Below, piece after piece: positions 6,949-13,918 of a stretch of DNA of 17,292 nucleotides; the stretch's first letter is position 1, and every line of letters starts with the position of its first letter. Source of the DNA: an uncultured Phascolarctobacterium sp. GTDB lineage: Bacteria; Bacillota; Negativicutes; Acidaminococcales; Acidaminococcaceae. Both the position numbers and the translations under genes were made by a program. A model generated the notes under the pieces. That model was given only the letters and a program-made list of their open reading frames with translations. It was not told the DNA's origin and made no database searches. The stretch is from positions 1 to 17,292 of the forward strand of contig NZ_CAADXO010000009.1 of the NCBI RefSeq assembly GCF_900753045.1, given 5' to 3'.

Positions 6949-7749
6949 ATGAGCAAACATTACGCAGCACCTGAGGAGATTTTATACCATGTAGGTTTTT
7001 CGGCGGAGCAGCTGCAGGGCGCAACTGTTGCCGTGCTTCCCGGTGACCCCGGACGTGTGGAGCCTTTGGCGAAGGCTTTGGGCAGTGATGCAAGCTTTAT
7101 TGCCAGCCATCGCGAATACACCAGCTGGCTGACTAAAATCAGCGATACTCCGGTACTTGTCTGCTCTACGGGTATGGGCGGTCCTTCCGTAGCCATCTGC
7201 CTGGAAGAGTTGGCGCGTATGGGCATCAAAAAGCTCATCCGCTTCGGTACGACAGGAACTATTCAGGAAAAGGTTAATCTCGGTGATATTATTATTGATA
7301 AGGCAGCTGTTCGCCTTGACGGTACCTCGCAGCATTATGCACCGTTGGAGTTTCCTGCGGTTGCCAGCTTTGAGGTGACAACCGCACTGGTACTGGCAGC
7401 CAAGAACGCCGGTGCTCCCTATCATTTGGGCATTGCGGCCTCCAGCGACACCTTCTGGCCGGGACAGGAGCGTTACGACAGCTTCACCGGCTATGTACCG
7501 CGCCGCTTCCGCGGGACGATGCAGGAATGGCAGGCGCTGGGCGTGCTGAACTATGAAATGGAAACCTCAGCTTTGTTCGTTACATCGCAGGCGTTAGGCT
7601 TAGAGGCCGGTGCTGTCTGCGGCGTGGTAGTTAAGCGCACGCAGAGCGAAAGCGTAGCACCGCCTGATGTTTATCAGCGTGCCTTCGGCTATATGGTGCA
7701 GGTGACACGCGGAGCTGTTGAGCTGCTGTTGGCAACGGATGCCGATTAA
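6949..7749 (+). CDS. udp: Uridine phosphorylase
   Basis: The 266-aa protein of the nucleoside phosphorylase I family splits uridine with phosphate into uracil and ribose-1-phosphate, the substrate of DeoB encoded just upstream. The phosphate loop PGDPGR is at 31-36 and RFGTTGTIQ at 98-106. SSDTFWPGQERYD (165-177) carries the Gln173/Arg175 pair that recognises uracil in the Escherichia coli enzyme. FRGTMQEWQALGVLNYEMETS (187-207) carries the ribose-binding Glu/Met. These make it a uridine rather than a purine phosphorylase. AGAGGTGG lies just before ATG 6949; an in-frame TTG at 6931 sits inside the deoB stop and is rejected. Length is normal for the family. Confidence 0.95.
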   Translation: MSKHYAAPEEILYHVGFSAEQLQGATVAVLPGDPGRVEPLAKALGSDASFIASHREYTSWLTKISDTPVLVCSTGMGGPSVAICLEELARMGIKKLIRFGTTGTIQEKVNLGDIIIDKAAVRLDGTSQHYAPLEFPAVASFEVTTALVLAAKNAGAPYHLGIAASSDTFWPGQERYDSFTGYVPRRFRGTMQEWQALGVLNYEMETSALFVTSQALGLEAGAVCGVVVKRTQSESVAPPDVYQRAFGYMVQVTRGAVELLLATDAD

Positions 7750-7765
7750 TTGGCAGGTGATACTT

Positions 7766-8350
7766 ATGAAAAAAATTAAATGGCTGCTGCAGGTCTGCTT
7801 TTTGGTAGTATTTGCGTCCTTGTTTACAGCCTTTGTACCGCAGACGGCGCAGGCAGATTTTGCGGAGCGTCCTGTGGGCTTTGTGGTTATCGACCAGGAC
7901 GGCGGCGTGGACGGCGCTGTTTATAAGGAGTGGCGGCAGATGGTCAAGCTGGCCTACCGCTTTCCATATTATCAGATTATAGACGGCGGCGAACCGCAGA
8001 TGCTTGTGAGCCAGGCAGTGCGTGACGGCGTGAAGCTGGATGTGGCTTCTCTGTCCGCTTTGGCGGAAAAGAGCAAAACGGATGTGCTGGTTGTTGCACG
8101 CATCTATGAAATGGATGAAAGCCTTGTCAGCGGTTGGGGATTTCGCTTTGACCACGATACCTATGTGCGTGTGGTAGCGGATGCAGATCTTTTCGTATAT
8201 AAAAAGGACGGCAATAAACTGTTGAAGAAGCGTGTGCGTGAAAGCGGACTGCGCGACATGGGCAATTACGATAAGCCGGCGGAAACGATTAAATGGCAGC
8301 TTTCCAAGCTGGTAAATACCATGGAAAATAAGCCGATTATCGGCAGTTAA
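7766..8350 (+). CDS. Exported protein of unknown function
   Basis: I do not recognise this 194-aa protein. Residues 1-30 are a clear Sec signal peptide: MKK start, hydrophobic core 6-24, and a cleavage site after AQA at 30. No Cys follows, so it is not a lipoprotein; it should be soluble in the periplasm or outside. The mature part has mixed alpha/beta character. Segments such as TDVLVVARIYEMDES (105-119) next to DADLFVYKKDG (139-149) are reminiscent of the CsgG/TolB-N-terminal-like fold of envelope proteins, which is a guess. There are no cysteines after the signal peptide and no membrane segment. ATG 7766 has AGGTGA 5-10 nt upstream, 16 nt after the udp stop, so it is probably co-transcribed with deoB-udp, though nothing links it to nucleoside metabolism. 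Confidence 0.8.
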   Translation: MKKIKWLLQVCFLVVFASLFTAFVPQTAQADFAERPVGFVVIDQDGGVDGAVYKEWRQMVKLAYRFPYYQIIDGGEPQMLVSQAVRDGVKLDVASLSALAEKSKTDVLVVARIYEMDESLVSGWGFRFDHDTYVRVVADADLFVYKKDGNKLLKKRVRESGLRDMGNYDKPAETIKWQLSKLVNTMENKPIIGS

Positions 8351-8427
8351 ACAGAAAATATGAAAAAAACAGTTAGCTTGTTCACCTTAGTTTAAGGCAG
8401 CAGGTAGTAAAATAATACTGCAGGCGG

Positions 8428-8433
8428 TATAAT
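8428..8433 (+). promoter_or_regulatory. Probable -10 element for galE-glmS
   Basis: A perfect TATAAT at 8428-8433 lies 36 nt before the galE ATG in an A/T-rich 119-nt gap. The best -35 at 17-bp spacing (TAGTAA, 8405-8410) is poor, so an activator or a weak promoter is possible. Confidence 0.5.
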
Positions 8434-8469
8434 AGAATAGTTGCCTGAAGCGTAAATTGAGGTGAAAAT

Positions 8470-9486
8470 ATGCATATATTAGTTACAGGGGGGGCCGGTT
8501 ATATCGGCTCGCATACAGTTATAGAGCTGCTTAACGCCGGACACAGCGTTGCAGTCGTAGATAATCTTGTTAATTCCAGCAGGCTGGCCATGCAGCGTGT
8601 AGAAAAAATTACCGGTAGGCAGATTCCTTTTTATGAAACGGATATCAGGGACCGCGAAGGCCTGCGGAAAATTTTTGCTGAGAACAGCTTTGACTGCTGC
8701 ATTCATTTCGCCGGCCTGAAGGCAGTAGGCGAATCGGTGCAGAAGCCGCTGGAGTATTATGACAATAATATTTCCGGTACCTTGGTTTTGCTGGAGGAAA
8801 TGCGCAACGCAGGCTGCAAGAACATTATTTTCAGCTCCTCGGCAACGGTTTACGGCAATCCTGCTGTAATGCCGATTACCGAAAGCTGCCCCAAGGGACA
8901 TTGCACAAATCCCTACGGTAATACCAAGTCGATGCTGGAGGAAATCCTGCGTGACCTGCATGTGGCGGATAATGAATGGAACGTAGTGCTGCTGCGTTAT
9001 TTTAACCCTATCGGTGCGCACAGCTCCGGTCTTATCGGGGAAAATCCCAATGGCGTTCCCAATAATCTGATGCCGTATATTACGCAGGTTGCTGCCGGTA
9101 AACTAAAGGAGCTGCATGTTTTCGGCAATGATTATCCCACTCCGGACGGTACCGGTGTGCGTGATTACATTCACGTTGTGGATTTGGCGAAGGGACATGT
9201 CAAAGCATTAAAGGCAATAGATGACAAATGTGGCATAGAGGTGTATAATCTTGGTACAGGCATTGGCTATTCGGTGCTGGACCTGGTGAAAGCATTCGAA
9301 AAGGCCAACGGAATTAAAATACCTTATGTAATCGACCAACGCCGTGCAGGTGATGTTGCAGCCTGCTATTCGGACCCTTCGAAGGCGTGGGAAAAGCTGG
9401 GCTGGAAGGCAGAGTTGGGAATTGAGGATATGTGCCGCGATTCCTGGAACTGGCAGAAAAATAACCCCAATGGCTTTGAAGCGTAA
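8470..9486 (+). CDS. galE: UDP-glucose 4-epimerase
   Basis: The 338-aa extended short-chain dehydrogenase interconverts UDP-glucose and UDP-galactose with bound NAD+. The Rossmann motif GGAGYIGSH is at 7-15, the acidic D31 ends beta-2, and FSSSATVYG is at 121-129 with the catalytic Ser/Thr region. The YxxxK pair is Y149/K153 in NPYGNTKSML. NPIGAHSSGLIGE and GTGVRDYIHVVDLA match GalE rather than other sugar-nucleotide epimerases. Length is the same as Escherichia coli GalE. GAGGTG at 8459-8464 lies 5 nt before the ATG. glmS begins 39 nt after the stop, with no terminator, suggesting one transcript for envelope sugar precursors. Confidence 0.96.
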   Translation: MHILVTGGAGYIGSHTVIELLNAGHSVAVVDNLVNSSRLAMQRVEKITGRQIPFYETDIRDREGLRKIFAENSFDCCIHFAGLKAVGESVQKPLEYYDNNISGTLVLLEEMRNAGCKNIIFSSSATVYGNPAVMPITESCPKGHCTNPYGNTKSMLEEILRDLHVADNEWNVVLLRYFNPIGAHSSGLIGENPNGVPNNLMPYITQVAAGKLKELHVFGNDYPTPDGTGVRDYIHVVDLAKGHVKALKAIDDKCGIEVYNLGTGIGYSVLDLVKAFEKANGIKIPYVIDQRRAGDVAACYSDPSKAWEKLGWKAELGIEDMCRDSWNWQKNNPNGFEA

Positions 9487-9525
9487 GGCTAAAAGAAAAA
9501 TTGGAGAAAACGAGGAAAAGTATTT

Positions 9526-11364
9526 ATGTGTGGTATTGTTGGATTTTGTGGAGATAAGCAGGCAGCGCCTATTTTGTTGGATGGTCTGTCTAAGCTGGAA
9601 TATCGTGGCTATGATTCTGCCGGCCTGGCAGTGCGTGACGGCAGTGCGCAGGTGCAGATTGTTAAGGCTAAGGGCCGTCTGAAGGAGCTTTACGCCAAAA
9701 CTAACGGCGGTCAAAGCCTCATCGGTACCTGCGGTATCGGTCACACCAGATGGGCAACCCATGGTGAGCCTTCCGAAACTAATGCGCATCCGCATGCAAG
9801 TGCTGATGGCAATGTAGTTGCTGTACACAACGGTATTATCGAAAACTATCAGGAGCTGAAGGAAAAGCTGCTGCATAACGGTTATACCTTCTATTCTCAG
9901 ACTGATACTGAGGTTGCCGTTAAGCTGATTGACTACTACTATAAAAAATACGAGCATACTCCGACCGATGCTCTGAGCCATGCTATGATCCGTATGCGCG
10001 GCTCCTATGCTTTGGCAGTAATGTTCAAGGAATATCCCGGTGAAATTTATGTTGCCCGTAAGGACAGCCCGATGATCATCGGCGTACAGGACGGCGAATG
10101 CTATGTTGCCAGCGACGTGCCTGCTATTTTGAAATATACCCGTAAGGTTTATTACATCGGCAATTTGGAGATGGCTCGTCTGGCTAACGGCGAGGTTACC
10201 TTCTACAATGTTGATGAAGAAGTAATCGAAAAACCGCTGACCGAAATCAAATGGGATGCCGAAGCTGCCGAAAAAGCAGGCTTTGAGCATTTCATGATGA
10301 AGGAAATCCACGAGCAGCCTAAAGCAGTTCGCGATACCCTGAATTCCGTACTGGTTGACGGTAAGCTGGATATGAGCGCTGTCGGCCTCAGCGACGAGGA
10401 TATCAAAAAGATTGACCAGATTTGTATTGTTGCCTGCGGCAGTGCTTATCATGTAGGCGTAGCAGCACAATACGTAATTGAGGACCTGGCGCAGATTCCG
10501 GTTCGTACCGAGCTGGCTTCCGAGTTCAGATATCGCAAACCGCTGCTGAGCAAGAACGAGTTGGTTATCATTGTCAGCCAGTCCGGTGAAACTGCCGACA
10601 GTCTGGCAGCTCTGCGTCTGGCGAAAGAAAAGGGCATCAAAACTCTGGGCATCGTCAACGTAGTAGGCAGCTCTATTGCCCGCGAAGCAGATAATGTTTT
10701 CTATACTCTGGCAGGCCCGGAAATTGCCGTTGCAACTACTAAGGCTTACAGCACTCAGCTGATTGCAGCTTACTGCCTGGCAATTCAGTTTGCTATTGTC
10801 CGCGGCACTATTGATGAAGCTAAATATCTGGAGCTGATTCAGGAAATGGCACAGCTGCCGGATAAAATTCAAAAGATTATTGAGGATAAGGAACGCATCC
10901 AATGGTTTGCCGCTAAGCAGGTTAACGCTAAGGATATCTTCTTTATCGGCCGTGGTCTGGATTACGCTGTCAGCCTGGAAGGCAGCCTGAAGATGAAGGA
11001 AATTTCCTATATCCATAGTGAGGCTTATGCTGCCGGCGAATTGAAGCATGGTACTATCAGTCTGATTGAGGACGGTACTCTGGTTATCGGTGTGCTTACT
11101 CAAAGCGAGCTTTACGAAAAGACTGTCAGCAACATGGTAGAGTGCCGCAGCCGTGGCGCTTATCTGATGGGCCTGACCACCTATGGTAATTACAACATTG
11201 AGGATACTGCTGATTTCACAGTGTATATTCCTAAGACCGACGAGCATTTCATGACCAGTCTGGCAGTTATTCCGCTGCAGCTTATGGGTTATTATGTGAG
11301 TGTTTCTAAAGGCTTGGATGTAGATAAGCCTAGAAATCTGGCTAAGAGCGTAACCGTAGAATAG
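9526..11364 (+). CDS. glmS: Glutamine--fructose-6-phosphate aminotransferase (isomerizing)
   Basis: The 612-aa enzyme makes glucosamine-6-phosphate from fructose-6-phosphate and glutamine, the first step to UDP-GlcNAc for peptidoglycan and lipopolysaccharide. The N-terminal class II glutaminase domain (about 2-220) starts MCGIVGF, so Cys2 is the nucleophile after Met removal. HTRWATHG is at 73-80 and HNGIIEN at 101-107. Two SIS domains follow (roughly 293-425 and 465-600), with ACGSAYHVG near 304 and SQSGETADSL near 350. The C-terminus DKPRNLAKSVTVE is the family signature. The 39-nt gap to galE leaves no room for a glmS ribozyme. Length and all motifs are normal. Confidence 0.97.
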   Translation: MCGIVGFCGDKQAAPILLDGLSKLEYRGYDSAGLAVRDGSAQVQIVKAKGRLKELYAKTNGGQSLIGTCGIGHTRWATHGEPSETNAHPHASADGNVVAVHNGIIENYQELKEKLLHNGYTFYSQTDTEVAVKLIDYYYKKYEHTPTDALSHAMIRMRGSYALAVMFKEYPGEIYVARKDSPMIIGVQDGECYVASDVPAILKYTRKVYYIGNLEMARLANGEVTFYNVDEEVIEKPLTEIKWDAEAAEKAGFEHFMMKEIHEQPKAVRDTLNSVLVDGKLDMSAVGLSDEDIKKIDQICIVACGSAYHVGVAAQYVIEDLAQIPVRTELASEFRYRKPLLSKNELVIIVSQSGETADSLAALRLAKEKGIKTLGIVNVVGSSIAREADNVFYTLAGPEIAVATTKAYSTQLIAAYCLAIQFAIVRGTIDEAKYLELIQEMAQLPDKIQKIIEDKERIQWFAAKQVNAKDIFFIGRGLDYAVSLEGSLKMKEISYIHSEAYAAGELKHGTISLIEDGTLVIGVLTQSELYEKTVSNMVECRSRGAYLMGLTTYGNYNIEDTADFTVYIPKTDEHFMTSLAVIPLQLMGYYVSVSKGLDVDKPRNLAKSVTVE

Positions 11365-11545
11365 TAAGAGCGGGTATAACGCACCGTATGCTTCACGAAC
11401 CTTCCTCCACGTACTTAAAAGTACGCGTTCGTCAGGTTCGCATCGCCTCCGGTACATTCTCCCCGCTCTTATAAGATAGCGTATTATAAACGACGTATAC
11501 GTCGTATACTTCGTACTCACAAGGAACAGAATAATATAACGCACA
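11365..11545. repeat. Composite intergenic repeat block: long hairpin, palindrome and direct repeats
   Basis: The block between the glmS stop and the shared terminator has no coding capacity. TAAGAGCGGG (11365-11374) and CCCGCTCTTA (11462-11471) are perfect inverted repeats closing a 107-nt imperfect hairpin. Inside it, CGAACCT (11396-11402) pairs with AGGTTCG (11434-11440), and CGTACT (11410-11415) pairs with AGTACG (11420-11425) around a TAAA loop. A 16-bp perfect palindrome lies at 11490-11505. TATAACGCAC occurs at 11375-11384 and 11535-11544, and CGTATRCTTC at 11385-11394 and 11503-11512. No T run follows the hairpin. It looks like a dispersed, MITE- or REP-like element, or an unrecognised structured RNA; copies elsewhere cannot be checked here. 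Confidence 0.6.
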
Positions 11546-11547
11546 AT

Positions 11548-11595
11548 AAAAAACCACAGCTTACATTTTGGGATGTAGGCTGTGGTAATTTTTTT
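11548..11595. terminator. Bidirectional terminator shared by glmS and ilvA
   Basis: A 14-bp stem (11553-11566 with 11573-11586, one G-U) and a 6-nt loop are flanked by A's at 11548-11552 and T's at 11589-11595. It therefore ends rightward transcripts from glmS and leftward transcripts from ilvA. Confidence 0.92.
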
Positions 11596-11599
11596 GTTG

Positions 11600-12817
11600 T
11601 TAATGCTGTGCTGCAGTTTGGTCGCTGACTAGCTTGAAGCCTGCTGCCGTCAGCTTGTCTTCGATTTCTTTGATTTGTGCGGCATCACGTGTTTCCAGCT
11701 CCAGTTTGAGGAAGCAGCCGGTGATGGCCATGTTGGCATCGCTGCGGTTATGGTGTACGCCGACAACGTTGGCACCGCATTGACTGATAATCTCGCTGAC
11801 CTTGAGCAGCTGGCCCGGACGGTCCTCCAGCATGATAACAAGGTTGACTCTGCGGCCGCTGGTAACCTGACCGCGGGTGATTACGCGCGAAAGAATATTA
11901 ACGTCGATGTTACCGCCGGATACAACGCAGACGGTTTTCTTGCCCTTAATTGGCAGCTTGTCGAACAATGCTGCTGCTACCGGAGTTGCGCCTGCACCTT
12001 CGGCAATCAGCTTTTGCTTTTCAATCAGGGTTAAAATTGCGGTTGCGATTTCGTCTTCGCTGACGGTAACGATATCATCAACATATTTGCTGATGAGCTC
12101 GTAGGTGTTTTCGCCAGGAGTTTTTACAGCAATGCCGTCGGCAAAGGTGCTGACGTGATCTAATGTTTCGTATTTATGGTCATGGAAGGCTTTGAACATG
12201 CTGGCCGCGCCTGCTGCCTGCACGCCGTAAACCTTAACCTCCGGACGCAGGCTTTTGATAGCGAAGGCTACGCCGCTGATAAGGCCGCCGCCGCCAATCG
12301 GTACGATTACTGCTTCAACATCCGGCAGCTGGTCTAAAATTTCCAGACCGATGCTGCCCTGGCCGGCAATAACAAGCTCGTCGTCATAAGGATGGATAAA
12401 GGTCATGCCTGTTTCCTCCTGCAGCTGTACGGCGCGGTCATGTGCTTCGTCGTAGGCACCGGGGACGAGCTCCACTTGTGCGCCAAGGCGCTTGGTGTTC
12501 TCTACCTTCATAATCGGTGCACCGTCCGGCATGCAGATGATGCTTTTGATGCCCATGCTGGTTGCAGCAAGTGCTACGCCCTGAGCGTGGTTGCCGGCGC
12601 TGCAGGCGATTACGCCTTTGCTTGCTTCTTCCGGTGTGAGCTGGCTGATTTTGTAGTAGGCACCGCGTACCTTGAAGCTGCCTGTTACCTGCAGGTTTTC
12701 TGTTTTCAGATACAAGTTGTTGCCTTCGCTTAAATGCGGAGCAGCTATTAAATCTGTTTTACGTGCTACGCTTTTAAGGATGAAGGCTGCATGATAAATT
12801 TTGTCTAATGAGAGCAT
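11600..12817 (-). CDS. ilvA: Threonine ammonia-lyase with C-terminal ACT domain
   Basis: The 405-aa PLP enzyme (fold type II) deaminates threonine to 2-oxobutyrate and ammonia, either for isoleucine synthesis or for threonine fermentation. The PLP lysine is K49 in TGSFKVRGA (45-53). SAGNHAQG is at 73-80, the phosphate-binding GGGGLISG at 175-182 and VVSGGN at 298-303. Residues about 325-400 form an ACT-like domain beginning NLVIMLEDRPGQL, expected to bind a regulatory amino acid. Its size fits the about 400-aa single-ACT class, so biosynthetic and catabolic roles cannot be separated by sequence alone. On the minus strand an AAGAAGG ribosome site precedes the ATG. It is a single-gene unit diverging from prmA and converging on glmS. 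Confidence 0.94.
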   Translation of the reverse strand: MLSLDKIYHAAFILKSVARKTDLIAAPHLSEGNNLYLKTENLQVTGSFKVRGAYYKISQLTPEEASKGVIACSAGNHAQGVALAATSMGIKSIICMPDGAPIMKVENTKRLGAQVELVPGAYDEAHDRAVQLQEETGMTFIHPYDDELVIAGQGSIGLEILDQLPDVEAVIVPIGGGGLISGVAFAIKSLRPEVKVYGVQAAGAASMFKAFHDHKYETLDHVSTFADGIAVKTPGENTYELISKYVDDIVTVSEDEIATAILTLIEKQKLIAEGAGATPVAAALFDKLPIKGKKTVCVVSGGNIDVNILSRVITRGQVTSGRRVNLVIMLEDRPGQLLKVSEIISQCGANVVGVHHNRSDANMAITGCFLKLELETRDAAQIKEIEDKLTAAGFKLVSDQTAAQH

Positions 12818-12850
12818 TTGGTTACCTTCTTTTCTTTCCCTTAATTATTA

Positions 12851-12865
12851 TAGTATAAAATACTA
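12851..12865. promoter_or_regulatory. Palindrome over the predicted ilvA transcription start
   Basis: TAGTAT-AAA-ATACTA is a perfect 6-bp inverted repeat with a 3-bp centre. It lies directly downstream of the ilvA -10 element and over the likely start point, the usual place for a repressor operator. The binding protein is unknown. Confidence 0.4.
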
Positions 12866-12870
12866 CATCA

Positions 12871-12899
12871 AGTATAAATTGATTGGCGCATTGCGTCAA
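12871..12899 (-). promoter_or_regulatory. Promoter of ilvA
   Basis: Read on the minus strand, TTGACG (12894-12899) and TATACT (12871-12876) are separated by exactly 17 bp, a good sigma-70-type promoter. Transcription would start near 12864, giving a leader of about 47 nt. Confidence 0.75.
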
Positions 12900-12906
12900 G
12901 TGATTA

Positions 12907-12936
12907 TGTACATTTCCTGCTGTGATAGTGTATAAT
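12907..12936 (+). promoter_or_regulatory. Promoter of prmA-rsmE-mtaB
   Basis: A perfect TATAAT at 12931-12936 has a fair -35 (TGTACA, 12907-12912) at 18-bp spacing. Transcription would begin near 12943, ahead of AAAGGAG at 12956-12962. Confidence 0.6.
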
Positions 12937-12970
12937 AATATAATGAATAATTTTCAAAGGAGTGCATACA

Positions 12971-13906
12971 ATGCAGTGGATAGAAGTTAATGTAGCGGTA
13001 ACGCATGAAGCAGTTGAGGCCGTAGCGGATATGCTGACGAGCATCGGTTCTAAGGGAGTTGCGATTGAGGATCCGCAGCTGATTAATGATTTGAGAAACA
13101 GCGGTACTTGGGAGCTGTGCGATATCCCGGAGCAGGAGAATACCGAGGTTGTTACCGTCAGCGCTTATTATGCTGATGATGAGAAGCTGGAAAAACGCTT
13201 GGCAGAGATTGACGAGCAGCTGGCGCTGATTGAGGGGCGCATCGGCAAGTATCGTTTCGGCAATACTCGCTTCCGCAAGGTGAGCGAGCAGGATTGGGCT
13301 AACGAATGGAAGCAGTATTTCCATGTTACTCATGTGGGCAAGAGCCTTGTTATTAAGCCGAGCTGGGAGGAGTATGCTCCTAAGGAAGGCGAGCATGTTA
13401 TTGAAATCGATCCGGGTATGGCCTTTGGCACAGGCACGCATCACACTACCAATATGATGATGGAGCGCCTGGAGAAGGTTATTACGCCTGATTCTACCGT
13501 ATTTGACGTTGGTACCGGCAGCGGTATTCTGGCGATTGCTGCGGCGATGTTGGGCGCTAAGTCTGTTAAGGCTGTTGATATTGACGCTGTGGCAGTGCGC
13601 GTGGCGAAGGAGAATGTTGCGGATAACGGCCTGAGCGACCAGATTGAGGTGCGCGAGGGCGATTTGCTGCATGGCACCGAGGGCAAGGCTGATGTAATTA
13701 TCGCTAATATTATTGCTGATATTGTTATTATGCTGCTGCAGGATATTCCGCAGAAGCTGAATGACAATGGTGTGCTGTTGGCGAGCGGTATTATTGAGGA
13801 ACGCATGCCGGATGTGGAGGCTGCTGCGCAGAAGCAGGGCCTTTATGTTGACGCGGTTGACCATCGCGGTGGCTGGGTTGTTATGCAAATGAAGAAGAAG
13901 AAGTAA
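12971..13906 (+). CDS. prmA: Ribosomal protein L11 methyltransferase
   Basis: The 311-aa class I SAM-dependent methyltransferase trimethylates ribosomal protein L11. An N-terminal substrate-recognition domain spans about residues 1-110. The linker IDPGMAFGTGTHHTT (146-160) is diagnostic of PrmA. The SAM-binding motif VFDVGTGSGILAIAA is at 177-191, AVDIDAVAV at 201-209, and the catalytic-site segment IIANIIADI at 243-251. ATG 12971 is 8 nt after AAAGGAG (12956-12962); a GTG at 12962 overlaps that site and is rejected. rsmE starts 12 nt after the stop. prmA-rsmE-mtaB is a familiar order in Firmicutes, often behind dnaJ, but here it follows a divergent ilvA instead. Confidence 0.95.
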   Translation: MQWIEVNVAVTHEAVEAVADMLTSIGSKGVAIEDPQLINDLRNSGTWELCDIPEQENTEVVTVSAYYADDEKLEKRLAEIDEQLALIEGRIGKYRFGNTRFRKVSEQDWANEWKQYFHVTHVGKSLVIKPSWEEYAPKEGEHVIEIDPGMAFGTGTHHTTNMMMERLEKVITPDSTVFDVGTGSGILAIAAAMLGAKSVKAVDIDAVAVRVAKENVADNGLSDQIEVREGDLLHGTEGKADVIIANIIADIVIMLLQDIPQKLNDNGVLLASGIIEERMPDVEAAAQKQGLYVDAVDHRGGWVVMQMKKKK

Positions 13907-13918
13907 GGGGAAACCTAT

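Noticed and set aside
6125..7093. A 322-codon minus-strand open frame over deoB/udp.
   Set aside because: Shadow of two clear genes; composition is low-meaning and no family is recognisable.
8385..8397. CCTTA-GTT-TAAGG hairpin after the exported protein gene as a terminator.
   Set aside because: A short A/T-rich stem with no following T run.
9487..9525. Possible glmS ribozyme/riboswitch ahead of glmS.
   Set aside because: The gap to galE is only 39 nt, far too short for the ribozyme, and no conserved core sequence is present.
9208..11544. A 778-codon open frame on the minus strand across glmS.
   Set aside because: It is antisense to an unmistakable full-length glmS, has no recognisable domain and no suitable ribosome site, and runs on through the repeat block. 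It is a by-product of glmS codon use.
11365..11545. tRNA-like gene suggested by GGTTCGCATC within the repeat block.
   Set aside because: No matching T-stem, acceptor stem or anticodon arm; the segment belongs to the long hairpin instead.
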